Assembly (NCBI RefSeq): GCF_016741815.1
Contig: NZ_JAERRJ010000015.1
Location: 62,001-126,000 of the forward strand
From: Nocardia acididurans
GTDB taxonomy: Bacteria > Actinomycetota > Actinomycetes > Mycobacteriales > Mycobacteriaceae
DNA: 64,000 nucleotides
Direction: 5' to 3'
Under the pieces are notes generated by a model, which worked only from the letters and a program-made list of their open reading frames with translations, had not been told where the DNA came from and searched no databases. Shown here piece after piece: positions 49,304-57,872 of this stretch (position 1 is the stretch's first letter; every line of letters starts with the position of its first letter). Position numbers and translations under genes: made by a program.

Positions 49304-49915
49304 TCAGGCGAGTGCGCCGCTGATGCAGGAGCTGTCGGCGCGGTAGGTGGGGGCGGGACGGGGGTCGGTGCCGAAGTTCCACTGGGAGATGGATTCGGTG
49401 GGCTTCCAGACCAGAGTGCCGTTCTTGGTCGCCACCACCTGCTGGATGTCGGCGGCGCCGTCGATGAGCTGCGTGCCCACGCACCGGTCGGTGTAGGTGG
49501 TGCCGGGCTGGCGGGCTCCGGCGCTGAACCTGCCGGCGGGGTCGCTGTCCGCACCGGGGTTGGCCACCGTGCTCGCGTTGGCGGTGGGGCCGGTGGGGAA
49601 CCAATACGGTTGGCCCGCCTGGGTTCCGCAGCGGTAGTTGGTGCCGCCTGCCGAGATCGCCGCGTCCGGGGCGAAAGCCTGTCCCGCCCACAGGCATACG
49701 GACGGCTGGGCCGCGGCCGCGGTGCCCGTGCTGAGGGGAAGCCCGGCGACGATCAGGCCCGCTATCGCCACGGGCGCGAGCGCGGCGAGCCGACGGCGGC
49801 GTGTGCGCGCGGGGATGGAACCGGGAGCCTGCGGCGTCTGCGGGCGCGGAGCTGTGTGGTCGGCCGTCTGGAGCCGCGGGTGCGGGGTGATCGGGGTCTG
49901 GGGTGCGAGGTCCAT
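49304..49915 (-). CDS. Secreted Cys-containing protein of unknown function
   Basis: 203 aa from ATG 49915 (GGAG nine bases upstream; GTG 49948 is possible and would couple it to the previous gene). A long basic N-terminus (ARTRRRRLAALAPVAIAGLIVAGLPL) leads into a signal segment ending TAAAAQ. The mature protein has CLWAGQAF, NYRCGTQAG, DRCVGTQ and SSCISGALA, four Cys likely forming two disulfides, and many Trp and Thr. Family not recognised. It pairs with another small secreted protein upstream. Confidence 0.75.
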   Translation of the reverse strand: MDLAPQTPITPHPRLQTADHTAPRPQTPQAPGSIPARTRRRRLAALAPVAIAGLIVAGLPLSTGTAAAAQPSVCLWAGQAFAPDAAISAGGTNYRCGTQAGQPYWFPTGPTANASTVANPGADSDPAGRFSAGARQPGTTYTDRCVGTQLIDGAADIQQVVATKNGTLVWKPTESISQWNFGTDPRPAPTYRADSSCISGALA

Positions 49916-49941
49916 GGGGAGGTGCTCCGTTACTCGGCGTT

Positions 49942-50376
49942 TCAGCACTGGGCGGCGTGGGGGCGGCAGACGGTCCAGCCGGAGCCGTCGTCGCGGGTTA
50001 CGGGTTGCCAGGTGGCGGAGCTGTTGCCCTCGTCGGATATGCGCGGTGCGGATTGCGGTGGGGGAGTGCGGCTTTCGCGCAGGGCAGCGCGGTGCTCGTT
50101 CTGCCGCAGCGGGTTCGAGTCGGTGTGGCTGTAACCGTACGGGTCGATCTTGTGGATGCCGGTGGTGTCACCGCCGGTGTGGCCGTTGAGTTCCGGGGTG
50201 CCCAGCCGGTTGTTGCCGCCCGTCGAACTGGTGGTGGTCTCCCCGGCGCGGGAAAGTGATTCGGCCGCAGCGGGTCCGGCGGCGATGGTGGCTGCGGCGG
50301 TCATGCCCACCAGCGGCAGGACGGTGCGGAACAGGTGCCGGGTGCGGGGTGTCGGGTTCGATCGGGTGTGCGTCAT
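49942..50376 (-). CDS. Small secreted protein of unknown function
   Basis: 144 aa from ATG 50376; GAGAGG is 11 bases upstream. Signal peptide LFRTVLPLVGMTAAATIAAGPAAA, then a polar, low-complexity stretch (GETTTSSTGGNNRLG ... GGDTTGIHKIDPYGYSHTDS) and a C-terminus with GWTVCRPHAAQC carrying two Cys. Not recognised. Two TACGTA-centred operator copies lie 40-80 bases upstream, so it and the following gene are probably a tightly regulated pair. Confidence 0.7.
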   Translation of the reverse strand: MTHTRSNPTPRTRHLFRTVLPLVGMTAAATIAAGPAAAESLSRAGETTTSSTGGNNRLGTPELNGHTGGDTTGIHKIDPYGYSHTDSNPLRQNEHRAALRESRTPPPQSAPRISDEGNSSATWQPVTRDDGSGWTVCRPHAAQC

Positions 50377-50418
50377 GGCGTCGTTGCCTCTCCGCTCATC
50401 GGAGTGCTCTCGTGCACT

Positions 50419-50456
50419 CATCTACGTAGTTAGACCGTAGTCATCTACGTAGATGA
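50419..50456. promoter_or_regulatory. Twin TACGTA-centred operators
   Basis: TCATCTACGTAGATGA (50441-50456) is a perfect 16-bp palindrome. CATCTACGTAG recurs at 50419-50429 with a degenerate right arm, 23 bp away centre to centre. They lie directly upstream of the minus-strand pair of secreted-protein genes. No regulator gene is adjacent. Confidence 0.7.
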
Positions 50457-50512
50457 ATAGTAGAAGAATTCACTGAGAATGCTTGAAGAGTCGGCGAATC
50501 CGCAGCTGAAAG

Positions 50513-50550
50513 CGCTAGGGCCGGTGTGAAAGCTCACACCGGCCCTAGCG
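50513..50550 (-). terminator. Terminator of the ACT-domain gene
   Basis: A perfect 17-bp stem (CGCTAGGGCCGGTGTGA at 50513-50529 with its complement at 50534-50550) and AAGC loop, 25 bases after the ACT gene stop. On the minus strand it is followed by CTTTC. Confidence 0.85.
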
Positions 50551-50574
50551 GAAACTGTGAAAAACGTGTGGGAC

Positions 50575-51228
50575 TCAGCCCAGAACCGTGGCGATTATTC
50601 CGGCCAGATACCCCAGCCGCGCCACCTCCGACGGCCGGAACTCCGGCCCGCCCGGACGGCCCAGCAGCAGCACCTTGCCGGAGTTGCCCAGCGGCGCGGC
50701 GGCCAGCTTGGTGTCCATGTCCTTCCAGAGCTGCGGCACCCAATCGCCTTCGGCGTCAAGGACGGACGGCTTCTCCAGCGGCATCCACGGCGCGGACCCG
50801 GCCTGCGTGGACGGCGCGCTCTGACTGCCCACCACCCGGTAGGCCTCACCCGACGCGCCGATGTCGATCACGGTGCTCCAGCCGACCCGCAGCACCCGGG
50901 GCACGCCGTCGACGAGTACCTGCAGGCGATCGTCGCGCGCATTGGCCACCTGATCGATGAGCTCCAGCTCGCGGTGGGTGTCGAGCATGCCGGAGTACGG
51001 CCGCAGCGAATCCACCTGGACATCGTGCAGCGATTCGGCCGCCGTGATCAGGGTGTCGGGCAGGGCCCCGGAGGGTACCTCCACCACGATGTCGTCGATC
51101 GCGAATCCGTCCCCGCGTTCGACGACATCCAGCGAAAGGATGTCGGCGCCCACGGAACCCAGCGCGAGTGCGAGCGAACCGAGACTCCCTGGGCGATCAG
51201 GAAGTTGCACGCGAAGCAGGTAAGACAC
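50575..51228 (-). CDS. ACT-domain amino-acid-binding protein (Rv3013-type)
   Basis: 217 aa from GTG 51228, with AAGGAAGG upstream. The N-terminus YLLRVQLPDRPGSLGSLALALGSVGADILSLDVVERG is a classical ACT domain, followed by a second ACT-like half and a C-terminal GAF-like region (GKVLLLGRPGGPEFRPSEVARLGYLAGIIA). It should bind an amino acid and regulate something, but no target is known. Homologue and position match Rv3013 between ligA and gatC in mycobacteria. Confidence 0.9.
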   Translation of the reverse strand: MSYLLRVQLPDRPGSLGSLALALGSVGADILSLDVVERGDGFAIDDIVVEVPSGALPDTLITAAESLHDVQVDSLRPYSGMLDTHRELELIDQVANARDDRLQVLVDGVPRVLRVGWSTVIDIGASGEAYRVVGSQSAPSTQAGSAPWMPLEKPSVLDAEGDWVPQLWKDMDTKLAAAPLGNSGKVLLLGRPGGPEFRPSEVARLGYLAGIIATVLG

Positions 51229-51529
51229 GTGCCTTCCTTCCTTTCCTTGTGCGACCGAAACTTCCGGACGATTACCCGAGTGAAGCAATACTTACACCCT
51301 CGGGAGACGGTTATCGAATCGAGCCGATCCGTGTGACGCAGGCCACTTCTCGCGCGTGCCCACTATCGATGATGCCAGGTGTGACCGACATCCGCCCCCG
51401 GCGGCCCGGCCCCTCCCGCCGGGCGCGGCGCCGGCCCTGCGCAGGGCTGCGGACGGTCGCGCCGACGCCGCCCACTAGGCTGTCGGGTGGCCGAATCTCC
51501 ACGCTCGAACCATAGGAAGGGGTCCCGCG
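51229..51529. other. 301-bp divergent promoter region of the ACT gene and gatC
   Basis: No gene is supported. A TAGGCT -10 for gatC lies at 51476-51481. Nothing else clear is seen. Confidence 0.4.
51476..51481 (+). promoter_or_regulatory. -10 box of gatC
   Basis: TAGGCT, 48 bases before the gatC GTG. No good -35 is visible at the expected distance. Confidence 0.45.
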
Positions 51530-51829
51530 GTGCCCGCCATCTCCAGGGACGAGGTCGCACACCTCGCCCGGCTGTCCCGGCTCGCTCTGACCGACGAGGA
51601 ACTGGATCTGTACGCCGGTCAGCTGGATTCCATCCTGACCCACGTCGCCCAGATCTCCGAGGTCGCCGCCGCCGACGTCGCTGCCACCGCCGCCCCGAAT
51701 CCGGCGACCAATGTGACCCGCCCGGACGTGGTCGTGCCGGGCCTGACTCCGGACCAGGCGCTGGCGCAGGCGCCCGCCGTCGAGGAGCAGCGGTTCATGG
51801 TTCCGCAGATTCTGGGAGAGGGCGAATGA
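51530..51829 (+). CDS. gatC: Asp-tRNA(Asn)/Glu-tRNA(Gln) amidotransferase subunit C
   Basis: 99 aa from GTG 51530. SRDEVAHLARLSRLALTDEE and LTHVAQISEVAAADV are the conserved helical part, and RPDVVVPGLTPDQALAQAP and the C-terminal FMVPQIL are the GatA/GatB-wrapping tail. It stabilises GatA and GatB in the complex that amidates misacylated Glu-tRNA(Gln). The stop overlaps the gatA ATG. Corresponds to Rv3012c. Confidence 0.96.
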   Translation: MPAISRDEVAHLARLSRLALTDEELDLYAGQLDSILTHVAQISEVAAADVAATAAPNPATNVTRPDVVVPGLTPDQALAQAPAVEEQRFMVPQILGEGE

Positions 51830-53295
51830 CCGACCTGACCAAGCTCTCCGCGGCCGATCTCGCGGAGAAGATCCACGCGCGCGAGGTGTCCTCGGTCGAG
51901 GTCACCGAGGCGCACATCCAGCGCATCGCCGAGGTCGACGGGGAGATCAACGCCTTCCTGCACGTCGCCGGCGAACAGGCGCTCGTGACCGCCGCCGAGG
52001 TGGACCGCAAGATCGCCGCGGGCACCGTGGACTCCGCGCTCGCGGGTGTTCCGTTGGCGCTCAAGGATGTTTTCACCACCACGGATATGCCGACCACCTG
52101 CGGGTCGAAGATCCTCGAGGGCTGGGTCGCGCCCTACGACGCGACGCTCACCACCAAGCTGCGCGACGCGGGCATCCCGATTCTCGGCAAGACCAATATG
52201 GACGAGTTCGCCATGGGGTCCTCCACCGAGAACTCGGCGTACGGCCCGACCCGAAACCCGTGGGATACCAGCCGGATTCCCGGCGGCTCGGGCGGCGGCT
52301 CGGCGGCCGCGCTGGCGTCGTACCAGGCTCCGCTGGCCATCGGCACCGATACCGGCGGCTCGATCCGCCAGCCCGCCGCGGTCACCGCGACCGTCGGCAC
52401 CAAGCCGACCTACGGCACCGTCTCCCGCTACGGCCTGGTGGCCTGTGCGTCCTCGCTCGATCAGGGTGGCCCCTGTGGCCGCACCGTGCTGGACACCGCG
52501 CTGCTGCACGAGGTCATCGCCGGATACGACCCGCGCGACTCCACCTCCCGCAATGTGCCGGTGCCGCCGGTGGTCGCCGCCGCGCGCGAAGGCGCACAGG
52601 GTGATCTGCGCGGCGTGAAGGTCGGCGTGGTGAAGGAACTGCACTCCGACTCCTACCAGCCGGGTGTGCTCTCCTCTTTCGACGCCGCCGTCGCGCAGTT
52701 GAAGGATCTGGGTGCGGAAGTCATCGAAGTGTCCTGCCCGCACTTCGAATACGCGCTGCCCGCGTACTACCTGATCCTGCCGTCCGAGGTGTCCTCGAAC
52801 CTCGCGCGTTTCGACGCCATGCGTTACGGCCTGCGCGTCGGTGACGACGGTTCGCATTCGGCCGAGCAGGTCATGTCGCTCACCCGCGAGGCCGGATTCG
52901 GTCCGGAGGTCAAGCGCCGCATCATGATCGGCACCTACGCGCTGTCGGCCGGGTACTACGACGCCTACTACGGTCAGGCGCTCAAGGTCCGCACGCTCAT
53001 CGCGCAGGATTACGACCGCGCCTACGAGCAGGTCGACGTGCTGGTCTCGCCGACCAGCCCGTTCACGCCGTGGAAGCTGGGCGAGAAGGTCAACGATCCG
53101 CTGGCCATGTACCTGTCCGACCTGTGCACGCTGCCGACCAACCTGGCCGGGCACTGCGCCATGTCGGTGCCGTCGGGGCTCAGCGCCGACGACGGGATGC
53201 CGGTGGGTCTGCAGATCATGGCTCCGGCGCTGGCCGACGACCGGCTGTACAAGGTCGGCGCGGCGTACGAGGCGGCGCGCGGCGCTATCGCCTGA
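51826..53295 (+). CDS. gatA: Asp-tRNA(Asn)/Glu-tRNA(Gln) amidotransferase subunit A
   Basis: 489 aa. Amidase-signature enzyme that releases ammonia from glutamine. The Ser-cisSer-Lys triad is visible as Lys80 (PLALKDVF), Ser155 (PGGSGGGSA) and Ser179 (GTDTGGSI). The start at 51826 overlaps the gatC stop; the longer frame upstream is an artefact. GatB, needed for activity, is not downstream here: in mycobacteria pfkA and gatB follow, but in this window a terminator and two kinase-hydrolase genes do. Confidence 0.97.
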   Translation: MTDLTKLSAADLAEKIHAREVSSVEVTEAHIQRIAEVDGEINAFLHVAGEQALVTAAEVDRKIAAGTVDSALAGVPLALKDVFTTTDMPTTCGSKILEGWVAPYDATLTTKLRDAGIPILGKTNMDEFAMGSSTENSAYGPTRNPWDTSRIPGGSGGGSAAALASYQAPLAIGTDTGGSIRQPAAVTATVGTKPTYGTVSRYGLVACASSLDQGGPCGRTVLDTALLHEVIAGYDPRDSTSRNVPVPPVVAAAREGAQGDLRGVKVGVVKELHSDSYQPGVLSSFDAAVAQLKDLGAEVIEVSCPHFEYALPAYYLILPSEVSSNLARFDAMRYGLRVGDDGSHSAEQVMSLTREAGFGPEVKRRIMIGTYALSAGYYDAYYGQALKVRTLIAQDYDRAYEQVDVLVSPTSPFTPWKLGEKVNDPLAMYLSDLCTLPTNLAGHCAMSVPSGLSADDGMPVGLQIMAPALADDRLYKVGAAYEAARGAIA

Positions 53296-53306
53296 GAAGC
53301 TTTGCG

Positions 53307-53344
53307 AGCGAACCCCTTCCGCCGGTCGGCGGGAGGGGTTCGCT
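53307..53344 (+). terminator. Terminator of gatCA
   Basis: AGCGAACCCC plus TTCCGCC pair with GGCGGGA plus GGGGTTCGCT: a 17-bp stem with one G-U pair and GGTC loop, followed by GTTTCC. Confidence 0.88.
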
Positions 53345-53463
53345 GTTTCCGGGGGAGGGGTGGCGCGGCGGCGGCACGGAGACAAATTCGGCCATTCAGG
53401 ATAAATGCATCTCAAATTGACGTAAGGGTCGGTATCGCGGCTGCGAGCGATCTCCTACGCCGG

Positions 53464-53469
53464 TAGGCT
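53464..53469 (+). promoter_or_regulatory. -10 box of kinase-hydrolase gene A
   Basis: TAGGCT inside CGGTAGGCTGCA...CTGTTT, 30 bases before the ATG at 53500. The same block precedes gene B, so the promoter was duplicated with the gene. Confidence 0.6.
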
Positions 53470-53499
53470 GCACTCTGTTTGGAATTGGGCGAGGGGATC

Positions 53500-55722
53500 A
53501 TGTTGCAGCACGGCGAAGTCTTCGCGGGCTATGTCATCGAACGCGAACTCGGCCGTGGCGGAATGGGATCGGTGTACGCCGCCCGTCACCCCCGGCTGCC
53601 TCGGCTCACCGCGCTGAAACTGCTGCACCGCGACATGTTCGGTGATCACGAGACCCGGCTGCGCTTCGAACGCGAGGCCGATGTGGTGGCCCAGCTCGAC
53701 CATCCCAACATCATCACCGTCTTCGACCGCGGCGCTGAGGGCGATCAGCTCTGGATCGCCATGCAGTACGTCGACGGCACCGACTGCGCCTCCCTGGATC
53801 CCCGGGATCTCGCGCCCGAGCGCGCCGCGGACATCATGGTGCAGACCGCCGCCGCCCTCGACTACGCGCACAGCAAAGGCGTGCTGCACCGCGATGTGAA
53901 GCCCGCCAACATCCTGCTGTCGCATACCGCCGGAACCGGTTCGGGCTTCCGAGAACGCGTACTGCTCAGCGACTTCGGCATCGCCCGTGTACTGGACGGC
54001 ACGGCCGGGCTCACCCGCACCGGCACGCTCAACGCCACCCTGGCCTTCGCCTCACCCGAGCAGCTCACCGCCTCGGAGCTCGATCACCGCTCCGATCAAT
54101 ACTCGTTGGCCTGCACGCTGTTCCGGCTGCTCACCGGGCGCGGGCCGTTCGACGCGGGCAATCTCACCGCCGTCATGCTCGGCCACATCCAGCGGCCGCC
54201 GCCCGCCGCCAGCACCCTGCGCGGCGATCTGCCGCCCGGCCTGGACGCGGTGCTCATGCGGGCCATGGCAAAGAATCGTGCGGACCGCTTCGCCTCCTGC
54301 AGCGAATTCGCCGAGGCGGCACGGGAAGCCGTGGCGGGCAGCCGGACGCCCGTGGGATTCGGCGGCGCGACGGGATTCGCCCACGCCCCGGGGGCGACCG
54401 CGGGCTACACCGCCGGGCCCGCCGCGACCCGGGGATACACGCATGGGTCGGGCGTCGATCCGGACTACACGTACGGACCGGTCTCCGCGCCGGGCTTCCC
54501 CTCCGCCGCCCCGCTCACGCCACCGCCCGCCACCACGGTCGCACCGGTGCACACCGGACCGGCCGTCCGCGCGGAATCACCCGTGGGACCGGCGATCGCG
54601 CTGGACACCGTGCACGGCTGCCTGCTCGGCGGCGCGGTCGGCGACGCGCTGGGCGCACCCGTCGAAGCCACCTCCGTGCAGAACATCCAGCAGTGGTACG
54701 GGGTGCGCGGGGTGACCGGGGATCGGGACTCGTACAAGGGCGAGATCTCCGACGAAACCCAGCTCACCCTGTTCACCGTCGAGGGCCTGATTCGCAGCCG
54801 GTTGCGGGCGCGCGCCAAGGGCATCGGCGACGCGCCCCTCGGCATGATCCAGGCGAGCCTGCTGGTCTGGCTGGAGGGCCAGGGTGTCGAGATCACCGAG
54901 CAGCCCCTGCGCCTGCACAGCAGCCTGCGCGAATACCGCGAGCTGATGAGCTACCGGGGACCGAGCAATGCCGCGACCTCGGTGCTGAAGCGCGTCGCGG
55001 ATCAGCGGAAGCCGTTCGCGCTGCTGGGAACTCGCGGCAATCCGGTCAACGACTCCAAGGGGTGCGCCGCCGTGGTGCGGGCCGCGCCGTTCGGGTTCAG
55101 CACCGAATCGCTGGAGGCCGCCTTCGAATTGGGCTGTGACGCCGCCGCCATCACGCACGGTCATCCCAGCGGTCAGCTGCCCGCGGGCGTGCAGGCCGCC
55201 CTCGTCTTCGGGCTCGCGCACGGCCAGGATCTGCGCACCGCCCTCGACGGGGCGCGCGGCGAACTGGAGCGGCAGCGCGACCACGAGGAGACCTCCCGGG
55301 CGCTGGCCGCGGCCGTCCAGCTCGCGCGGGACTCCGCCCGGCACGGGCGTCCCATGCCGACACCCGACATCCTGCAGCGGCTCGGCAACGGGCTGGTCGG
55401 GCCGGAGGCGCTGGCCATCGCGGTCTACTCGGCGCTGTGCGCGGACACCGTCGGCGGGACGCCGGAGCAGATCTTCCGCAATGGAGTCCTGCTGTCGGTC
55501 AACCACTCCGGTGACAGCGACTCCACCGCGGCCGTCTGCGGTGCGCTGCTCGGCACCCTGCTCGGGGTGGCGGCCGTCCCCGACGAATGGCGCAGCGGAT
55601 TGGACGCCGCCGCCATCGTCGAACGCCTCGCCACCGACTTCTGCAAGGAGTACGGTCCCAACCCGCCGCACGACAAGTCCGGCCATCCGACCGCCAACTG
55701 GCTCGCGCGCTACCTGGGCTGA
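53500..55722 (+). CDS. Ser/Thr protein kinase fused to ADP-ribosylglycohydrolase, copy A
   Basis: 740 aa from ATG 53500 (TTG 53479 is in frame but the paralogue starts at this position). Residues 8-285 are a complete Hanks-type kinase: LGRGGMGSVY, Lys40, HRDVKPANIL, SDFGIAR, ASPEQL. A linker of about 110 residues rich in Gly, Pro, Thr and Tyr follows (GYTAGPAATRGYTHG). Residues 370-715 are a DraG/ARH-type ADP-ribosylglycohydrolase: LGGAVGDALGAPVE, ISDETQLTLF, DSKGCAAVVRAAPFGF, THGHPSG and NHSGDSDSTAAV. The first metal box reads D-E instead of D-D in both copies. No membrane segment. The fusion suggests phosphorylation-controlled removal of ADP-ribose. Confidence 0.93.
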   Translation: MLQHGEVFAGYVIERELGRGGMGSVYAARHPRLPRLTALKLLHRDMFGDHETRLRFEREADVVAQLDHPNIITVFDRGAEGDQLWIAMQYVDGTDCASLDPRDLAPERAADIMVQTAAALDYAHSKGVLHRDVKPANILLSHTAGTGSGFRERVLLSDFGIARVLDGTAGLTRTGTLNATLAFASPEQLTASELDHRSDQYSLACTLFRLLTGRGPFDAGNLTAVMLGHIQRPPPAASTLRGDLPPGLDAVLMRAMAKNRADRFASCSEFAEAAREAVAGSRTPVGFGGATGFAHAPGATAGYTAGPAATRGYTHGSGVDPDYTYGPVSAPGFPSAAPLTPPPATTVAPVHTGPAVRAESPVGPAIALDTVHGCLLGGAVGDALGAPVEATSVQNIQQWYGVRGVTGDRDSYKGEISDETQLTLFTVEGLIRSRLRARAKGIGDAPLGMIQASLLVWLEGQGVEITEQPLRLHSSLREYRELMSYRGPSNAATSVLKRVADQRKPFALLGTRGNPVNDSKGCAAVVRAAPFGFSTESLEAAFELGCDAAAITHGHPSGQLPAGVQAALVFGLAHGQDLRTALDGARGELERQRDHEETSRALAAAVQLARDSARHGRPMPTPDILQRLGNGLVGPEALAIAVYSALCADTVGGTPEQIFRNGVLLSVNHSGDSDSTAAVCGALLGTLLGVAAVPDEWRSGLDAAAIVERLATDFCKEYGPNPPHDKSGHPTANWLARYLG

Positions 55723-55776
55723 CCGGGCGACTCCGTCGCCGCGGCGCAACCGCTGCGGGCGGTTCGGCGTGCCCGG

Positions 55777-55782
55777 TAGGCT
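55777..55782 (+). promoter_or_regulatory. -10 box of kinase-hydrolase gene B
   Basis: TAGGCT in CGGTAGGCTGCAACCTGTTT, 33 bases before the ATG at 55815. Nearly identical block to the one before gene A. Confidence 0.6.
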
Positions 55783-55814
55783 GCAACCTGTTTCGAAGTG
55801 CTAGGGGATCGGGG

Positions 55815-57830
55815 ATGGTACGACGCGGGGAGATCTTCGCCGGATATCGCATAGAACGCGAAGTGGGTCGCGGGGGGATGGGGTCGGTATTCGTTGCCCG
55901 GGATCCGCGGCTGCCGCGCTGGATCGCGCTGAAACTGCTGCATCGGGAGATGTTCGGGGACACCGAGACACGCAAGCGTTTCGAACTCGAGGCCGAGGTG
56001 ATCGCGCAACTCGACCACCCGAACGTGATCACCGTGCACGATCGGGGCTGCGAGGACGATCAGCTGTGGATCGCCATGCAGTACGTGAACGGGACCGACT
56101 GCCAGACCTTGGAACCCGAGGACGTCTCACCGGAGCGGGCGGTGCAGATCATCCTGCAGACCGCCGCCGCACTGGATTACGCGCACGGCAAAGGGATCCT
56201 GCACCGGGATGTGAAGCCCGCCAACATTCTGCTGTCCGCCACCGCCGGATTCGGGTTCAACGAACGCGTCCTGCTGACCGATTTCGGGATCGCGCGCGTG
56301 CTGGGCGCTTCGGCGCACCAGCGGCTCACCACCACCGGGAAATTGAACGCCACCCTGGCGTACGCGTCGCCGGAACAGTTGACGGCCGAGCAGCTGGATC
56401 ACCGATCTGATCAATATTCGCTGGCGTGCACGCTTTTTCGGCTGCTGACCGGGCGGGCTCCGTTCGAGTCACCGATGGTGGGGGCGGTGGTGCTGGGGCA
56501 CGTCCAGGCGCAGCCGCCGGCGGTGACCTCGCTGCGCGCGGGACTGCCGACGCGCCTGGACGAGGTGCTGGCGCGGGCGCTGGCCAAGAAGCCGCAGGAA
56601 CGATACGGCTCGTGCACCGAATTCGCGGAGGCGGCGTGGGAGGCCATCAGGACGCCCGTCGCCGCGGGTGCGGATCGGCGGCCGCCGACCTGGCCGGAGC
56701 GGGTGCACGGCGCTCTGCTGGGCGGGGCCGTCGGTGACGCGCTCGGCGCGCCCGTGGAGACCATGCTGTTGCGAAATATTCAGCAGCGCTTCGGGATCCA
56801 GGGCGTGAACGGCGATCCGGACCTGTATCGGGGCAGGATCTCCGACGAAACGCAGATGACGCTGTTCACCACCGAGGCGCTGATCCGCGGTTCGGTGCGG
56901 GTGCGCAGCTCGATGCACGCGCGGGCGCGTGGACTCGGAGTCGCCGCCACCGGGCTGATCCAGGAGAGCCTGCTGGTGTGGCTGGGCGGGCAGGGGATCG
57001 CTGTTGCCGCACAACCGTATCCCTTGCGCAGCAGCCTCACCATGTATCCGGAACTCATGTCCTATCGGGGGCCGACGCATGCGACGGTGTCCGCCATGGA
57101 GCGGGTGGCGGCGCTGCGGCGGCCGGGTATCGCGCTGGGTACCCGGGAGCAGCCGATCAACGACTCCAAAGGGTGTGCGGCCGTGGTGCGCTCGGCGCCC
57201 TGCGGATTCGCGCGATCGATGGCCGAGGCGTTCGAATTGGGTTGCGACTCAGGGGCGCTCACGCACGGCAATCCCAGCGGCTGGCTGCCCGCGGGCGTCT
57301 TCGCCGCCACGGTGTTCGGGCTGTCGGCCGGGCTGGAGCTGCGTGCGGCGCTCGAGCAGGCGCGGATCGAACTCGTCCGGCACGACGGGCACGAGGAGAC
57401 GGCGGCGGCGCTCGACGCCGCCGTCCGGCTGGCCGGGGAGCAGGCCGTGGCCGGGGGGCCGATGCCCGAGCCGGACAGTCTGGAGGCGCTCGGGTACGGG
57501 GTGATCGGCACCGAGGCGCTGGCCATCGCGGTCTACTCGGCGCTGTGCGCGGAGGTGATCGGCGGCGCGGACGAGCAGGTGTTCCGCAATGGAGTGCTGT
57601 TGTCGGTCAACCACTCCGGGGACAGCGACGCCACCGGATCACTGTGTGGGGCGCTGCTCGGGGCCCGGCTGGGTGTGCGGGCCGTCCCGGAGCGGTGGCG
57701 GACGCCGTTGGACGCGACCGCGGTCATCGAGCGGTTGAGCACCGACTTCTGCCGGGAATTCGGGGACCATCCGCCGCAGGACGCGGACGGTGTGCCGCCG
57801 GACGAATGGTATGCCCGGTATCCGGGGTGA
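55815..57830 (+). CDS. Ser/Thr protein kinase fused to ADP-ribosylglycohydrolase, copy B
   Basis: 671 aa from ATG 55815; the longer upstream frame runs through the end of copy A and is rejected. The kinase domain repeats copy A (VGRGGMGSVF, Lys40, HRDVKPANIL, TDFGIAR, ASPEQL) and the hydrolase repeats it (LGGAVGDALGAPVE, ISDETQMTLF, DSKGCAAVVRSAPCGF, LTHGNPSG, NHSGDSDATGSLCG). The linker is only about 20 residues, against about 110 in copy A. All catalytic positions seen in copy A are kept. Own promoter, so not simply co-transcribed. Divergence in the linker and at several catalytic-box neighbours suggests different targets. Confidence 0.93.
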   Translation: MVRRGEIFAGYRIEREVGRGGMGSVFVARDPRLPRWIALKLLHREMFGDTETRKRFELEAEVIAQLDHPNVITVHDRGCEDDQLWIAMQYVNGTDCQTLEPEDVSPERAVQIILQTAAALDYAHGKGILHRDVKPANILLSATAGFGFNERVLLTDFGIARVLGASAHQRLTTTGKLNATLAYASPEQLTAEQLDHRSDQYSLACTLFRLLTGRAPFESPMVGAVVLGHVQAQPPAVTSLRAGLPTRLDEVLARALAKKPQERYGSCTEFAEAAWEAIRTPVAAGADRRPPTWPERVHGALLGGAVGDALGAPVETMLLRNIQQRFGIQGVNGDPDLYRGRISDETQMTLFTTEALIRGSVRVRSSMHARARGLGVAATGLIQESLLVWLGGQGIAVAAQPYPLRSSLTMYPELMSYRGPTHATVSAMERVAALRRPGIALGTREQPINDSKGCAAVVRSAPCGFARSMAEAFELGCDSGALTHGNPSGWLPAGVFAATVFGLSAGLELRAALEQARIELVRHDGHEETAAALDAAVRLAGEQAVAGGPMPEPDSLEALGYGVIGTEALAIAVYSALCAEVIGGADEQVFRNGVLLSVNHSGDSDATGSLCGALLGARLGVRAVPERWRTPLDATAVIERLSTDFCREFGDHPPQDADGVPPDEWYARYPG

Positions 57831-57872
57831 ATCACTGGGCGGCACACCGAGTCTCGGCTCACGCGCATCGCC

